From CAVUOA01 sp963742955 (GTDB lineage: Bacteria > Bacteroidota > Ignavibacteria > Tepidaquicellales > OLB5): a DNA stretch of 64,000 bases. Numbering within the stretch: position 1 is the first letter of the stretch; each line of letters begins with the position of its first letter. The stretch covers positions 1,860,001-1,924,000 of the forward strand of contig CAVUOA010000008.1 of assembly GCA_963742955.1 (NCBI GenBank), given 5' to 3'. This document shows positions 1 to 10,103 of this stretch, one piece after another. Both the position numbers and the translations under genes were made by a program. The notes below the pieces were generated by a model that did not search any database, was not told the origin of the DNA, and saw nothing but the letters and a program-made list of their open reading frames with translations.

Positions 1-167
1 GGAATTCTGCATAATGAACAGAATAAATTTATTAGTGAAACAATGTAATAATATAAAAATTTATGTGTTAACATAAAACAGTGTAAATTAATAATTAATG
101 GAGGTTTTCCACACTTTTTAAGTATTCATTTCGGAAATTTTACTGTGATTATCTGGAAAAACTTTCT

Positions 168-198
168 TTGCGCCAGCAGACAAGTTACCATAAGTTTG
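168..198 (+). promoter_or_regulatory. Bacteroidetes-type promoter for the small RHH-like gene
   Basis: TTG at 168-170, 20 bases, then TAAGTTTG at 191-198. This matches the known TTG-N19-21-TAnnTTTG form exactly. The start site would fall near 205, about 30 bases before the ATG at 236. The last two bases of the -7 element are also the first two of a TGTGCAC box, so a protein bound there should block initiation. Confidence 0.7.
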
Positions 199-226
199 TG
201 CACTATTATGTGCATCGTGAGTGCAC
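197..226. promoter_or_regulatory. Triple GTGCAY operator-like repeat
   Basis: Three related boxes lie in a row: TGTGCAC (197-203), TGTGCAT (209-215) and AGTGCAC (220-226). Their spacing is 12 and 11 bases, close to one helical turn, so all would face the same side of the DNA. GTGCAC is itself palindromic. The boxes run from the -7 element across the expected start site. The next gene encodes a ribbon-helix-helix-like protein, a class that usually binds short repeats at its own promoter. Autorepression is an inference. Confidence 0.5.
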
Positions 227-235
227 TAGAAAAAT

Positions 236-406
236 ATGGTGCTGATATTAAAACATAAATCCTCAAAAGTTTCTAAAGGATACAGGCTGAAACCATCGAC
301 TCACAAGCTAATTGATAAGCTACAGTTGTTGTTGAATGCCGACCAGGATGCAGTGATTACAAAAGCATGCAGACTCCTGTACAGAGAACTGAAAAAATTA
401 CAATAA
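236..406 (+). CDS. Small ribbon-helix-helix-like DNA-binding protein (56 aa)
   Basis: A 56-residue protein with no stop between 236 and 404. It is strongly basic. Residues 12-30 (VSKGYRLKPSTHKLIDKLQ) look like the beta strand and first helix of a ribbon-helix-helix unit, and residues 36-56 (DQDAVITKACRLLYRELKKLQ minus its last residue) like the second helix. The length fits a stand-alone CopG/Arc-type regulator. It follows a good promoter and a triple repeat, and ends 17 bases before the T9SS gene, so the two may be co-transcribed. No Shine-Dalgarno is seen. The fold is inferred by eye; without a family search it could also be an orphan antitoxin or the tail of a larger lost gene, although a stop at 227 closes the frame upstream. 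Confidence 0.55.
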   Translation: MVLILKHKSSKVSKGYRLKPSTHKLIDKLQLLLNADQDAVITKACRLLYRELKKLQ

Positions 407-423
407 TCAAAAAGGAGAATAAA

Positions 424-1935
424 ATGAAAAAGATATTAACTGTATTATCTTTATTCCTGTTCGCATGCACCGTGATTTATTCACAGTCATTTACGTGGCA
501 AATAAATCCGTCAACGGGAGACGTAAAACACATTAAAGCCTTTAACGAGAATGTAGTTTACGCATTGACTTCATCACAAGTGCTTAAGACTACAAACAGC
601 GGTGCAAACTGGTTTGTTGCCTACACAACTCCCGGAAATAACATTGAAATGAGCTGGCTGAATATGAATAAAGGCTTCGTATTAACATATTCAAACGGAA
701 TTTACAGAACTTTGGACGGTGGCGATACATGGATCAATATTCCTCCAAACGGTTATGGCAGAGATTTACAATTTATGGATGACAGTCTTGGTTTTCTTTT
801 ACCTGCTTATTTAAATAGGATATTTATTACAACAAACGGAGGAACTAATTGGAATATCTCTATTTTACCGGGTATAACGGACCCCGACCAGGTTTTTTTT
901 ATTAATGGTCAAACCGGTTGGGTTGGAGGTTATCCGGGTGTTCTGGTTAAAACTACTAACAGAGGTTTTACATGGACTCCGCAAAATACCCCTACTACTC
1001 AAATTTTTGCCGATATTAATTTCTTATCGGAAAATATCGGTTATGCAGCAGTTAGCATTTCCGGCTTAATCAAAACAACTAATGGCGGTTTGAATTGGTA
1101 TCAGCTTAGTTCTCCAACTTATACTTTTTACTGTAATCTTTTCTTTCACGATGTAAATTCAGGCTGGTGCGGAATGAACATTGCCAACAGCCGGATTTCT
1201 AAAACAACAAACGGTGGACTGAACTGGATACAGGAAAATACAGCGGTCAATAATAATATACTGGGTATATCTTTTATTAACTACAATACCGGATGGATAT
1301 GCGGCACAAGCGGTGCAATTCTGAAAACTATTAACGGAAGCGGTGTTTTGGCACCCATTGCGCCTGTATTAATTTCACCTCCAAATTATTCAACCGGGCA
1401 AAGCTTAACCCCTTTGCTGGACTGGGACAGCCTCTCTACCGCAAATACATACAGAGTTCAACTTTCAACTGACAGTACTTTTTCGAGCACATTAATCGAC
1501 TCAATAAATATTACAATTGCTCAATATCAGGTTGTATCCGGTTTATTATCCAACAATGTGAAATATTACTGGAGGGTAAATGCGGCAAATATCGGCGGAA
1601 CAGGACCGTGGTCGGCAATATGGAATTTCAGAACAGGCATTACAGGGGTTGTAAAGGAGAATGAAATTCCAGGGCACTATACTTTTTTCCAAAACTACCC
1701 GAATCCTTTTAACCCCTCCACGACAATTAAATTTTCTTTGCCAAAATCTTCATTTGTTAAAATTACAGTTTATGAAGTAACTGGCAAGGAGGTTCAAACT
1801 TTGGTTAATGAAAAATTACAAGCCGGCAGTTATGAGAAATCTTTCGATGCTTCGGGTTTAAGCAGCGGGATGTATTTTTATAGGATTGAAGCACAGGGAT
1901 TTACTGATACAAGGAAAATGGTATTGGTAAAGTAA
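424..1935 (+). CDS. Secreted YCF48/BNR-repeat protein with T9SS type A sorting domain
   Basis: 503 residues from the ATG at 424, chosen over an upstream in-frame start because AAGGAG lies at 412-417 and the product then begins with a clean signal peptide (MKKILTVLSLFLFACTVIYS). Residues about 25-310 hold repeated units of the form K-T-T-N-x-G-x-x-W, as in YCF48/BNR-like beta-propellers. Residues about 320-410 resemble a fibronectin-type III domain (tandem Y-x-W-R-V-N and W-N-F motifs). The last 80 residues are a T9SS sorting domain with NYPNPFNPSTTIKF and the end KMVLVK. It should leave the cell through T9SS and be anchored or released at the surface. The ligand is unknown. Confidence 0.85.
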   Translation: MKKILTVLSLFLFACTVIYSQSFTWQINPSTGDVKHIKAFNENVVYALTSSQVLKTTNSGANWFVAYTTPGNNIEMSWLNMNKGFVLTYSNGIYRTLDGGDTWINIPPNGYGRDLQFMDDSLGFLLPAYLNRIFITTNGGTNWNISILPGITDPDQVFFINGQTGWVGGYPGVLVKTTNRGFTWTPQNTPTTQIFADINFLSENIGYAAVSISGLIKTTNGGLNWYQLSSPTYTFYCNLFFHDVNSGWCGMNIANSRISKTTNGGLNWIQENTAVNNNILGISFINYNTGWICGTSGAILKTINGSGVLAPIAPVLISPPNYSTGQSLTPLLDWDSLSTANTYRVQLSTDSTFSSTLIDSINITIAQYQVVSGLLSNNVKYYWRVNAANIGGTGPWSAIWNFRTGITGVVKENEIPGHYTFFQNYPNPFNPSTTIKFSLPKSSFVKITVYEVTGKEVQTLVNEKLQAGSYEKSFDASGLSSGMYFYRIEAQGFTDTRKMVLVK

Positions 1936-1951
1936 AACGTTTATATTTTAA

Positions 1952-1979
1952 AGACCTGGCATGAAAACATGCCAGGTCT
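1952..1979. terminator. Bidirectional terminator hairpin
   Basis: A perfect 12-bp stem (1952-1963 with 1968-1979) with an AAAA loop sits between two convergent genes. A/T-rich stretches lie on both sides, so it can serve the T9SS gene on the plus strand and the oligopeptidase on the minus strand. Confidence 0.75.
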
Positions 1980-1985
1980 ATGATT

Positions 1986-4107
1986 TTAATAGTCAGTTTC
2001 AATTCCCATGTTATAAAACATAAAAGCCCAAACGTCAGCCCATTCATCAATAATTTTATCTGTAGGCTTGCCCATGCCATGACCCGCTTTTGTATCAACG
2101 CGGATTAAAACAGGATTTGGACCTTTATATTTTTCCTGAAGTGTGGCAATGTATTTAAACGAGTGCAGCGGAACAACCCTGTCATCATGGTCAGCAGTTG
2201 TTACAAGCGTTGAGGGATAGTTCAATCCTGCTCTTATATTATGAAGAGGGGAGTATTTGATTAAAAAATTAAACTGTTCTTCAATATCACTTGAGCCGTA
2301 TTCAGTTACCCATGCGGACCCGATTGTAAATTTCTGGTACCGAAGCATATCCATAACACCCACAGCAGGGAATGCAACTCTGAATAAATCCGGTCTTTGG
2401 TTAATAACAGCGCCTATAAGTGTACCTCCGTTTGAACCTCCAGCGCATGCAAGATATTCAGGCGAGGTATAGTTTTCCTTAATTAAATATTCTGCAGCTG
2501 CTATAAAATCATCGAACACATTCTGTTTTTTCTCAAGCATTCCGCCCTTATGCCACTCCTCGCCGTATTCGCCGCCGCCCCTTATGTTGGGCATTGCGAA
2601 TATTCCATCGTTTTCAAGCAGTATTAGCCTCATTATGCTGAAATATGGCGTAAGGCTGTTATTAAACCCGCCGTAGCTGTAAAGGTAAGTTGGATTTTTC
2701 CCGTTCAGTTCAAGTCCTTTTTTATAAACTATAAACATCGGAACTCTTGTACCGTCTTTGCTTGAATAAAATACCTGCTTTGTTTCGTAATCTTCGGGGT
2801 TAAACTTTAATTCGCTTTGCCTGAACAGCGTTGACGTATTTGTTTCTATGTTATATAGATATGTAATTGAAGGATAGGTGAAAGAAGTAAAAGTATAGAA
2901 TACTTCAGTATCTTTTTGCTTCCCGTTTAAACCCCAAACACTGCCGAGTGAGGGGAGATGCACTTCATTTAGATATTTTCCCGATGTATCGTAAATGTAA
3001 ATTCTTTCGGTAGCATCCTTCATATACTTTGTAATGATTTTTCCTCCAATGTAAGACACGAAATTAAGAACCTTATCACTTTGCTCCGGTATCAGTACTT
3101 TCCATGGGTCCTTTAGATTTTCAAGGTTTACTTCCATCAGTTTATATTTCGGAGAATCCTTATCTGTTATCAGAAGGAGTTCATCTCCAATAATATCTGC
3201 TGCCCAATAGTGATGGTCAAAATCTTCTACAATAGGAATCCAGGGAGCATTTTCATCATCTGCTTTTTTATAATAAAGATAATCTCCGGTTTTGCCTGTT
3301 TCTCCAATATAAAGTAATAAATATTTTTCATCATCTGGTACCCACATATAATAGGAACGTTTTGGATTAGACTTATCTTCATAAATCAGTTTGTCTTCCG
3401 ATTGTTCTGTTCCCAGCTTATGGTAATATAGCTTTTGAAATTCGTTTTTTGCAGTATATTCATTTACATTTTCAGGCTCGTTATACCTGCCGTAAAAGAA
3501 ACCGTCTTTATACCAGGCTGCGCCTGAAAACTTAGACCACTTGATATGGTCATTTAATTTTTTCCTGGATGCAATATCCATCACATAAAATTCCTGCCAG
3601 TCAGACCCGCTCCCGGAAACTAGAATAAGCAAGATATTTACCGTCATGAGAATCGAAAACTCCATTTAATGCTATTGTTCCGTCTTTGGAAAATGTATTC
3701 GGGTCAAGAAATACCTCAGGTTCCGATTTCAGGTCTTTTTGGATATACAGTACGTCCTGGTTTTGAAGCCCGTCATTTTTGTAAAAGAAATAATTATCAC
3801 CTGCTTTAAACGGCTGGGTATATTTGGGATAATTCCAAATTTCGGTAAGTCTTTCTTTAATTTTATTCCTGAACGGAATTTTCTCCAGGTATGAAAAAGT
3901 TACTTTGTTTTCTTCTTCAACCCATGCTTTAACTTCTGGCGAATCTGTATTTTCAAGCCATCTGTACGGGTCATTGATTTTTACACCGAAATAGTCATCA
4001 ACTTGGTCAACCTTTTTTGTTTTGGGATAGTTCAATTCCTTGCCGGATTGGGCGTTTGATATTTCGTTCAAAAACATAAAAATTACTAATATGTATATAG
4101 TTTTCAT
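1986..4107 (-). CDS. Secreted prolyl oligopeptidase (S9A), one frameshift
   Basis: Two overlapping frames together give one S9A peptidase of about 705 residues, the usual family length. It starts at 4107 with a signal peptide (MKTIYILVIFMFLNEISNAQ), followed by the N-terminal family motif DPYRWLE, the beta-propeller, and the alpha/beta hydrolase domain. The triad is visible as GGSNGG (Ser), HDDRVVP (Asp) and AGHG (His). The frame breaks near 3610-3620 (after KYLAYS); removing one T restores YS-SGSGSDW. It should cut short peptides after proline in the periplasm. The catalytic half is intact, so I think the break is a consensus error. A weak -7-like TAATTTTG lies at 4132-4139 without a matching TTG. 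It is a single gene with a shared terminator downstream. Confidence 0.85.
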
Positions 4108-4272
4108 AAGCGAAATTGCTTAATAGAACTACAAAATTACGACTATTATTTAAAATGTGCTATAGAAAAAAAGTATAATAAATGACGGGAAAAGACGGGT
4201 TTATATTAGTAGTAAAGCTTATATGTATGTTTTTTTTATTTATTCAAACAGTTTTAAAATTTACGGTGAATT

Positions 4273-4304
4273 AAAAACCCTGTCCATTTTTAATGTACAG
4301 GGCT
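4273..4304 (-). terminator. Rho-independent terminator after rubrerythrin
   Basis: A CCCTGT/ACAGGG stem (4278-4283 with 4297-4302) is followed, read on the minus strand, by a run of T (AAAAA at 4273-4277 on plus). It lies about 20 bases after the rubrerythrin stop. An opposite T run (4304-4309) suggests it may work in both directions. Confidence 0.65.
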
Positions 4305-4323
4305 TTTTTATTTAAATTAGCTC

Positions 4324-4875
4324 TTACTTAAATTCAATAAAATCTTCGGCAGGCTCGCCGCAAATACCGCACTTGCCCGGTACTTCGGTTTCATATGTGT
4401 TGCCGCATACGGGACAGACCAGATATACAGAAGGTAATTGCGCTTCTTGTCCCGAATTGAGTGAAGCCATTGCTGTTTCATATAAAATCTTATGCTTCAT
4501 TTCTGTTTTGTATGCGTAATTAAACGTAACAATAGCATTTCTTACTTTGTCAGCTTTTGCGGTTTCTATGAACTCAGGATACATGGTTGTGATTTCATAA
4601 GTTTCGCCGTTAATTGCATCCTGCAGGTTTTCCTTTGTTGATTTGACTTCAAATTCAGGATTAAAATCTTCAGCACTATCTCCCAATTGCTGAAGAGCGT
4701 TTTTATGGTTATTAGCATGAATCTTTTCGGAGTGCGAGGCAGCTTCAAACAGCACAGCAATATTTTTATAGCCTTCTTCTTTTGCTTTCTTTGAATATGC
4801 TGCATATTTGGCGCTTGCTGTAGTTTCGCCTTTGAATGCATCTTTAAGGTTTGTTATTGTCTTTGTGTTTTCCAT
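4324..4875 (-). CDS. rbr: Rubrerythrin
   Basis: 183 residues, normal length. The N-terminal ferritin-like four-helix domain carries the diiron ligands around E-A-A-S-H-S-E-K-I-H (about 45-54) and a second E-x-x-x-K-H-x-x-x-x-E region near 125-135. The C-terminal rubredoxin-like domain has CPVCG and CGICG (about 154-173). Such proteins reduce hydrogen peroxide with electrons from rubredoxin or NAD(P)H in anaerobes and microaerophiles, in the cytoplasm. The gene stands alone with its own terminator. A -7-like TAACTTTG lies at 4967-4974 on the minus strand, but no TTG is at the right distance. The name is safe at family level. Confidence 0.93.
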   Translation of the reverse strand: MENTKTITNLKDAFKGETTASAKYAAYSKKAKEEGYKNIAVLFEAASHSEKIHANNHKNALQQLGDSAEDFNPEFEVKSTKENLQDAINGETYEITTMYPEFIETAKADKVRNAIVTFNYAYKTEMKHKILYETAMASLNSGQEAQLPSVYLVCPVCGNTYETEVPGKCGICGEPAEDFIEFK

Positions 4876-5023
4876 TTTAAGTATCTTTTCTAATTGATAG
4901 GAATTTCAAATTAAGTTTTATTGGCGGAAATATTATTTAGATATCAGAAGGTGTAAATCACTAATACAAAGTTACACAAAACAAAGTATTTATGATATTC
5001 AATAAGAAGGGAATCTGTTATCT

Positions 5024-7456
5024 TTATTTATGGCTAATCGTATTTGTGACGAAAACTTTTTCCCGTAATTTCTGAATAAAAAACAGCAGTACAGAACCGA
5101 TTCCGCTTATAGCAGCAACCAGCCCCCAGTATTCGGGTTTAAGAGCTTTAATTTCATAAAATTTTTTGATGATGTAGAATGGCCGGAAATCAATATTTGT
5201 GACTGCGAAGAATATAAACAATACTACTATAAGCAGCCCGTAGAATAAATATGTTTTTATGTTCTTCTCGCCTTTGCGGAGCACTATTGAGAGATAGTTT
5301 GCGCATGTGGTAATAATCATTATCGACATCATTACCATTTGCAGTTCAGTTCTGCTTATAATGAAATACTTTTTGGCAAAGTATTCACCGGCAGAGGCGG
5401 CTCCTACAATTAAAACAGCCGATAAAATCACAAACGAGAGCAGGTCTTCTGTAAATTGTTTTACTTTGGATACGTTTGCGTTCTTGAAAGCTATAATAAA
5501 AGCCGGTAAACCGATTGAAAACAGGTTTATCAGCGCTACACGGCGCGGTGTAAGCGGGAATTCAATGAAAAAGAAAAGCGAAATCAATGTCAGATATATT
5601 ACCATGAAGTTCTTCGTCAAAAACAGTTTTGCAACCGAGCTTACCGTGTTAACAATTTTATTTCCCTCATCGAATATTTGCGGCAGAAGCGAAAATTTAT
5701 TCTTCAGCAAAACAATATCGGCAACTTCTTTTGTAATACTTGAGCCTTCTTCCATTGCGATGCCCATATCGGATTCTTTTATAGCTGGCAGGTCGTTAAC
5801 ACCGTCACCAATCATTGCAGTGTAGATTTTTTCTTTTTTAAGTGTTTTAATTATCCGCAGCTTATGTTCAGGTTTAAGGCGGGCAAAGACCGATTTATCC
5901 ATAACGGTTTTTTTGAAATCAACATCTGCAATACTGTCAATCTCGCTTCCCGAAATCAGCTCATCATCTTTTATATCCCAGCCGATTTCTCTGGCAACTG
6001 CCTGAATTGCAGGCGCTGAATCGCCTGAAAGTATCTTAACCTGTATATCATTATCCTGAAACAGCCTTATTGCATCCATTACATCGCCTCTCACTTCATC
6101 AGTTATAGAAACAATGCATACCGGCTCAATCTTAATTCCATCAGTGTTTTCTCTCAGCTTATCAAACGGTAATCCGGAACTTTCCATTCCGAAAAGCAGG
6201 TTCCTGTAAACCTTAAGCCCGCCGGAATCAAACAAATTATTTGCTGTTTCTTTTTTACTGCCTGATGTTTTATCAATCAAAACGTCAAACCCGCCTAAGA
6301 TAAATGTTGATTCCGCCCCGCCGGTCTTCATTTTCAGCATGCTCATTTTTTTATCCGAGCTGAACGGTATTTCGTCAATCATAGTACAGTCATCCGTTCC
6401 CGAAAATGAATCAAGCGTTCTAAGTGTAGCATTCTTATCAGTTGATAGCTTTGCATAAGTGCCCAGCATTAATTTTATATCTTCTTCGGTTTTGCTTTCA
6501 TCAATAATTGTAATACGGTTTACCGAAAGCTTGTTTTGTGTAAGAGTTCCGGTTTTATCGGTACAAACTACCTTAACGCTGGCAAATGATTCTATTGCGT
6601 TGAGCTTCTGCACAATAGCCCCTATTTTGCTTATCCTGTAAATGCCAAGCGCAAATGTAATAGAAGCCATCAGCACCAGCCCCTGCGGTACGAGTGAGAG
6701 TATTATTGTAGATACTTTTCTGACCGATTCAACATAGCCAAATGTAATACCGTGAAACAGCCCTTCAAGTATAACAAGAAAAATTGCTGTACCGAAAAGC
6801 GCTTTTACAATGAAGTTTATTTTAATTTGCAGCGGAGAGAGGTTCATCTTGAACTTCTTTGCAAGCTTTGTTACCTGTGAAGCGTAGCTCTGGTCACCGA
6901 CTTTTTCCGCGGTATAATACCCGCTGCCTGATACACAAAAACTGCCGGAGAGTATTGTATCATTTTCGTTTTTTGCAACAGGGTGAGATTCTCCTGTAAG
7001 CAGGCTTTCATCAATTTCAAGGTGATTGGCTTTAACTATTTTCCCGTCAACTGCCGCCTGGTCACCGCGCTCAATTAAAATTAAATCATCTACTACAATT
7101 TCATTTTGGTCAACGGGGTATTCTTTTCCGTCTCTTACAACGGTAACCTCTTTTTTCAGAAGCAGGCTTACTTTATCAAGCGCGCGCTTAGCCCGGATTT
7201 CCTGTATTACGGCAATCAGTGTGTTGATAATGGCAACCATTGATACACCGATGGAATCGAGCACAAGCCGTTTATCATATGTGCGGAAATAAAACACAAG
7301 CAGAAATAAAACAATGGAAAATATTATGAGGTTGAAAACTGAAAATATATTTTCAACCAGAATTTCTCTTGTTTTCTTGCTCCGGGTCCTGGACGATTTG
7401 TTCACCAGTCCTTTAGCCCGGCGTTCGTTAACTTGCTGCTGTGTTAATCCGTTCAT
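5024..7456 (-). CDS. P-type cation ATPase, CtpE/PacL-like
   Basis: I place the start at the ATG of 7456, not at the in-frame ATG 51 bases upstream, because GGAAGGA (7464-7470) then lies 8 bases before it and the gene begins 4 bases after the upstream stop. This gives 810 residues. Seen in order: N-terminal cation-ATPase domain, membrane helices, actuator loop with LLTGES (about 155), VPQGL in membrane helix 4, phosphorylation motif CTDKTGTLT (Asp about 297), hinge GDGVNDLP (about 552) and a C-terminal helix bundle. The P-x-G-L helix 4 resembles the CtpE group, where calcium transport has been reported. The ion here is inferred and could be another divalent cation. It is coupled to the symporter gene. 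Confidence 0.85.
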   Translation of the reverse strand: MNGLTQQQVNERRAKGLVNKSSRTRSKKTREILVENIFSVFNLIIFSIVLFLLVFYFRTYDKRLVLDSIGVSMVAIINTLIAVIQEIRAKRALDKVSLLLKKEVTVVRDGKEYPVDQNEIVVDDLILIERGDQAAVDGKIVKANHLEIDESLLTGESHPVAKNENDTILSGSFCVSGSGYYTAEKVGDQSYASQVTKLAKKFKMNLSPLQIKINFIVKALFGTAIFLVILEGLFHGITFGYVESVRKVSTIILSLVPQGLVLMASITFALGIYRISKIGAIVQKLNAIESFASVKVVCTDKTGTLTQNKLSVNRITIIDESKTEEDIKLMLGTYAKLSTDKNATLRTLDSFSGTDDCTMIDEIPFSSDKKMSMLKMKTGGAESTFILGGFDVLIDKTSGSKKETANNLFDSGGLKVYRNLLFGMESSGLPFDKLRENTDGIKIEPVCIVSITDEVRGDVMDAIRLFQDNDIQVKILSGDSAPAIQAVAREIGWDIKDDELISGSEIDSIADVDFKKTVMDKSVFARLKPEHKLRIIKTLKKEKIYTAMIGDGVNDLPAIKESDMGIAMEEGSSITKEVADIVLLKNKFSLLPQIFDEGNKIVNTVSSVAKLFLTKNFMVIYLTLISLFFFIEFPLTPRRVALINLFSIGLPAFIIAFKNANVSKVKQFTEDLLSFVILSAVLIVGAASAGEYFAKKYFIISRTELQMVMMSIMIITTCANYLSIVLRKGEKNIKTYLFYGLLIVVLFIFFAVTNIDFRPFYIIKKFYEIKALKPEYWGLVAAISGIGSVLLFFIQKLREKVFVTNTISHK

Positions 7457-7460
7457 TGTG

Positions 7461-8948
7461 TCATCCTTCCAAAACCAGCTCTCCCAATTCTCCTTCGCTT
7501 GATGCAATTACAACGCATGCAAGTGAATCAGCCAGTACGTTGGGAACTGTGCGGCACATATCTAATATTCTGTCAACCCCGATAATGAGTGCAATGCCTT
7601 CTTCGGGTATACCGACAGACCTAAGCACTATAATAAGCATGAGCAAACCCACGCCTGGAACCGGCGCAGTGCCGATTGCCGCAAGTGCTGCGGTTAGTAC
7701 AATAGTTAATTGCTGTGTAAGGTTTAAATCAAAGCCGTAAACCTGCGCTATGAACATTGCCGCTACCGCCTGGTATAAAGCAGTTCCGTCCATGTTTACA
7801 GTTGTGCCGAGCGGCAGTACAAAGCTTGCTATTTTATTTGGTACGCCGAGTTTCTTTTCGCACACATCCATTGTTACAGGCAGTGTTGCCGCCGATGAGC
7901 TTGTAGAAAACGCAACAGCAAGCACCTGCTTCTGCGTACGGAAGAAATTCAGCACTCCGATTTTAGTAAATATTTTCAGCAGGATAGGGTATTCAATAAA
8001 TGTTAGTACCGCAAGTCCGGCAATAACTGTAAGCGAATACCAAAGCAGCGTTTGCAGTATATTAAACCCGAATTCCGCCACGGTCGCAGCTATGAGCGTG
8101 AATACTGCATAAGGCGCAATGTTCATAATTTTTTCCACCAGCACAATCATTGCTTCGCTTATGCCTTCAAAAAATTTTATGACGGGCTTTGCTTTATCCT
8201 GCGGAATCTGCATGAGGAATATTCCCGTTAGTATTGCAAAGAAAACTATCTGCAGAAAATCACCGTCAGCAATTGCGCGGAACGGGTTTTTGGGCACAAT
8301 GTTAACAAGAAAGCTTACAACATCAAGCGAAACATTTTCCTGAATCTTGGTTGCTGCATCTTCCTGGTAGGCATCCATAAGCCGGTCTTTTGAAACAGGG
8401 TCCATTATATGCCCCGGCTGGATTACATTGGCAAAAACAAGTCCGATTGTAATTGCCAAAATTGCTGTCATTGCATAGAAGCCGAGTGTCTTACCCCCGA
8501 TTTTTGCCACGTGTTTAAGGTCGCTCAGCGAAGCCGCGCCTACAATAAGCGATGCAAGCACAAGCGGCACCGCAATCATTGTCAGCAGGCGGACAAATAT
8601 ATCGCCGATGGGTTTCAGCCAGACACCGATGGTTTTTATTTTATCAATCTTATCGATGTTCTCATAAATCTCTTCTCCGCCGCCGGAATATTTAACAATC
8701 GCCTTTACATCTTTTTTATCTTTTATGCTCTTGAAATATTTTACAATTGCAAGCTGTGAGCCTTCGTCAAATGATTTCAGCGGTTCATCTGACTTTGTGA
8801 GCGTGAACTCCTGCCAGTGCTCAACTGTTACGGTTTTACCGCCGGTAACAAGCTCAAGCTTATGCGGATTTATACTGAAAATAGAGCCGAAGACCGCTCC
8901 CAGCACAAGGCCTATAATGATTTTCGTATGCAGTTTTAGTTTTGGCAA
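7461..8948 (-). CDS. Dicarboxylate/amino acid:cation symporter (DAACS family)
   Basis: 495 residues with the GltP/DctA signatures: the serine-rich re-entrant loop AFSTSSSAATLPVT and the NMDGTALY substrate/sodium motif, plus the second re-entrant loop around GTAPVPGVGL. It should import glutamate, aspartate or C4-dicarboxylates with sodium or protons. About 80 extra polar residues lie between the first and second hydrophobic segments (about 35-115), longer than in the E. coli proteins and probably an extracytoplasmic insert. The start is TTG (MPKLK); no ATG is in frame nearby. The P-type ATPase follows 4 bases after the stop, so the two form an operon. Confidence 0.88.
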   Translation of the reverse strand: MPKLKLHTKIIIGLVLGAVFGSIFSINPHKLELVTGGKTVTVEHWQEFTLTKSDEPLKSFDEGSQLAIVKYFKSIKDKKDVKAIVKYSGGGEEIYENIDKIDKIKTIGVWLKPIGDIFVRLLTMIAVPLVLASLIVGAASLSDLKHVAKIGGKTLGFYAMTAILAITIGLVFANVIQPGHIMDPVSKDRLMDAYQEDAATKIQENVSLDVVSFLVNIVPKNPFRAIADGDFLQIVFFAILTGIFLMQIPQDKAKPVIKFFEGISEAMIVLVEKIMNIAPYAVFTLIAATVAEFGFNILQTLLWYSLTVIAGLAVLTFIEYPILLKIFTKIGVLNFFRTQKQVLAVAFSTSSSAATLPVTMDVCEKKLGVPNKIASFVLPLGTTVNMDGTALYQAVAAMFIAQVYGFDLNLTQQLTIVLTAALAAIGTAPVPGVGLLMLIIVLRSVGIPEEGIALIIGVDRILDMCRTVPNVLADSLACVVIASSEGELGELVLEG

Positions 8949-9000
8949 AATGTCAGGGGTTATGTTCGCGGAATTTTGTAATTTAGGAAAAGAATTGTAA

Positions 9001-9159
9001 AACTGAAAGCCTAAGAGAGTTCTTTAGATGATGTTTATGCGGGCCGGCTGTGTTAGGCGAAGTAATTCCGTACATAGTAAAGGTTGATTCAGATTTGCTG
9101 ATTCTAATTTCTTACTTCCGATTTTTTACTTCTAACTTCTAACTTCTAATTCTTATTTC
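9001..9159. other. Intergenic region with a short heptamer repeat
   Basis: No gene is seen. At 9128-9148 the 7-mer ACTTCTA is repeated three times without gaps, inside a longer pyrimidine-rich stretch (about 9105-9160). This lies just after the stop of the unknown secreted gene and just upstream of the symporter. No hairpin terminator is evident. Confidence 0.5.
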
Positions 9160-10103
9160 TCACACTCCCCATGTAAAGCCGTTGGCAATTGAAATATATC
9201 CGTCTTTGGTATATTTCCACAGCTCATAACCGGAGCCTTCGTAGTATCCGTTTTCTATAATAATCTCAAGTGCTCCGTCACCGTCGGTATCAAGTGTGCC
9301 GATAGATTTTGTGTAGCTGAAATCCTGCGCCAGCGCAGATGGTTTTGATGTAATGTTTCCGTCAGAATCCATCAGTAAAACGGCAGATGCAAACTTATCA
9401 AAGCTGAGGCGTTTGGTATAGCTTACAAGGTACTGCCCGTCTTTTCCGGTGAAATTTCCTTTGAAGATTTTTATTTCGTCATCGGAAATTGATGTAATCT
9501 TGTGCTTTGTTTCTTTGTTCTCCTTCCCAATCGGTGTAGGTGAGGTCTTTCAGCATAGGCAGGAGCTTTGTTTTGAATTTATCAACCGTATTTTTATCGG
9601 TTATGCCTTTATTATCAATCTTTGTTATTTTACTGCCGGGTGTGCAGACAAGAATTTCATCTTCGGGCAGCTTGACTCTTCCGCTGTAGCCTGCCATGGG
9701 ATAAAACATAACCCCGCCGAATATTTCGTCATCGATGTTTATATAATAGCCGGTTATTGTTCTTTGGTCAACTCTGCCGGGAGCGCCGAAATACATATCA
9801 GTGCCGGGCTTAATATCGGTCAGCTTGGAGAACTCGTTTTTCCATCCCTCTATATAATACTCTTTAACCGTATCGCTGTATGATGCGTATTTCTTTACAA
9901 TGCCTTTTATGTATGAAATATAGTTATCGTAATCCACTCCTAATTCGTTTTTGCCCCATGAATCGTTTTGCTTTTTGTATGTAATGTGGTCTTCTATTAT
10001 ATAGCCTCTTGAATCAACCGGTTTGGCAAAATATACTTTCTGCTCCTGCGCAGTAAGCGGAGAGGCAAATCAGTATTAACAACACAGCAATAAATTTATT
10101 CAT
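9160..10103 (-). CDS. Unknown secreted protein, two frameshifts
   Basis: I do not recognise the family. The true start appears to be the ATG at 10103, with a perfect AAAGGAGG at 10110-10117 and a signal peptide (MNKFIAVLLILICLSA). The frame breaks near 10060 (before LTAQEQKVYF) and again near 9505-9520 (after YTDWEGE). The joined product is about 310 residues. Its end holds one repeat-like stretch with DTDGDGALEIII, reminiscent of calcium-binding FG-GAP/VCBS blades, where a property is compared with an expected value. Probably periplasmic or outer-membrane. It is transcribed away from the accessory region on its other side and has no clear partner. Confidence 0.55.

Noticed and set aside
1986..4107. 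Two genes for the two halves of the oligopeptidase
   Set aside because: The halves abut inside a conserved region (KYLAYS / SGSGSDW), and the second would start within the propeller with no signal peptide.
4967..4974. Promoter of the rubrerythrin gene
   Set aside because: TAACTTTG fits the -7 box but no TTG occurs 19-21 bases upstream, so it could be chance in AT-rich DNA.
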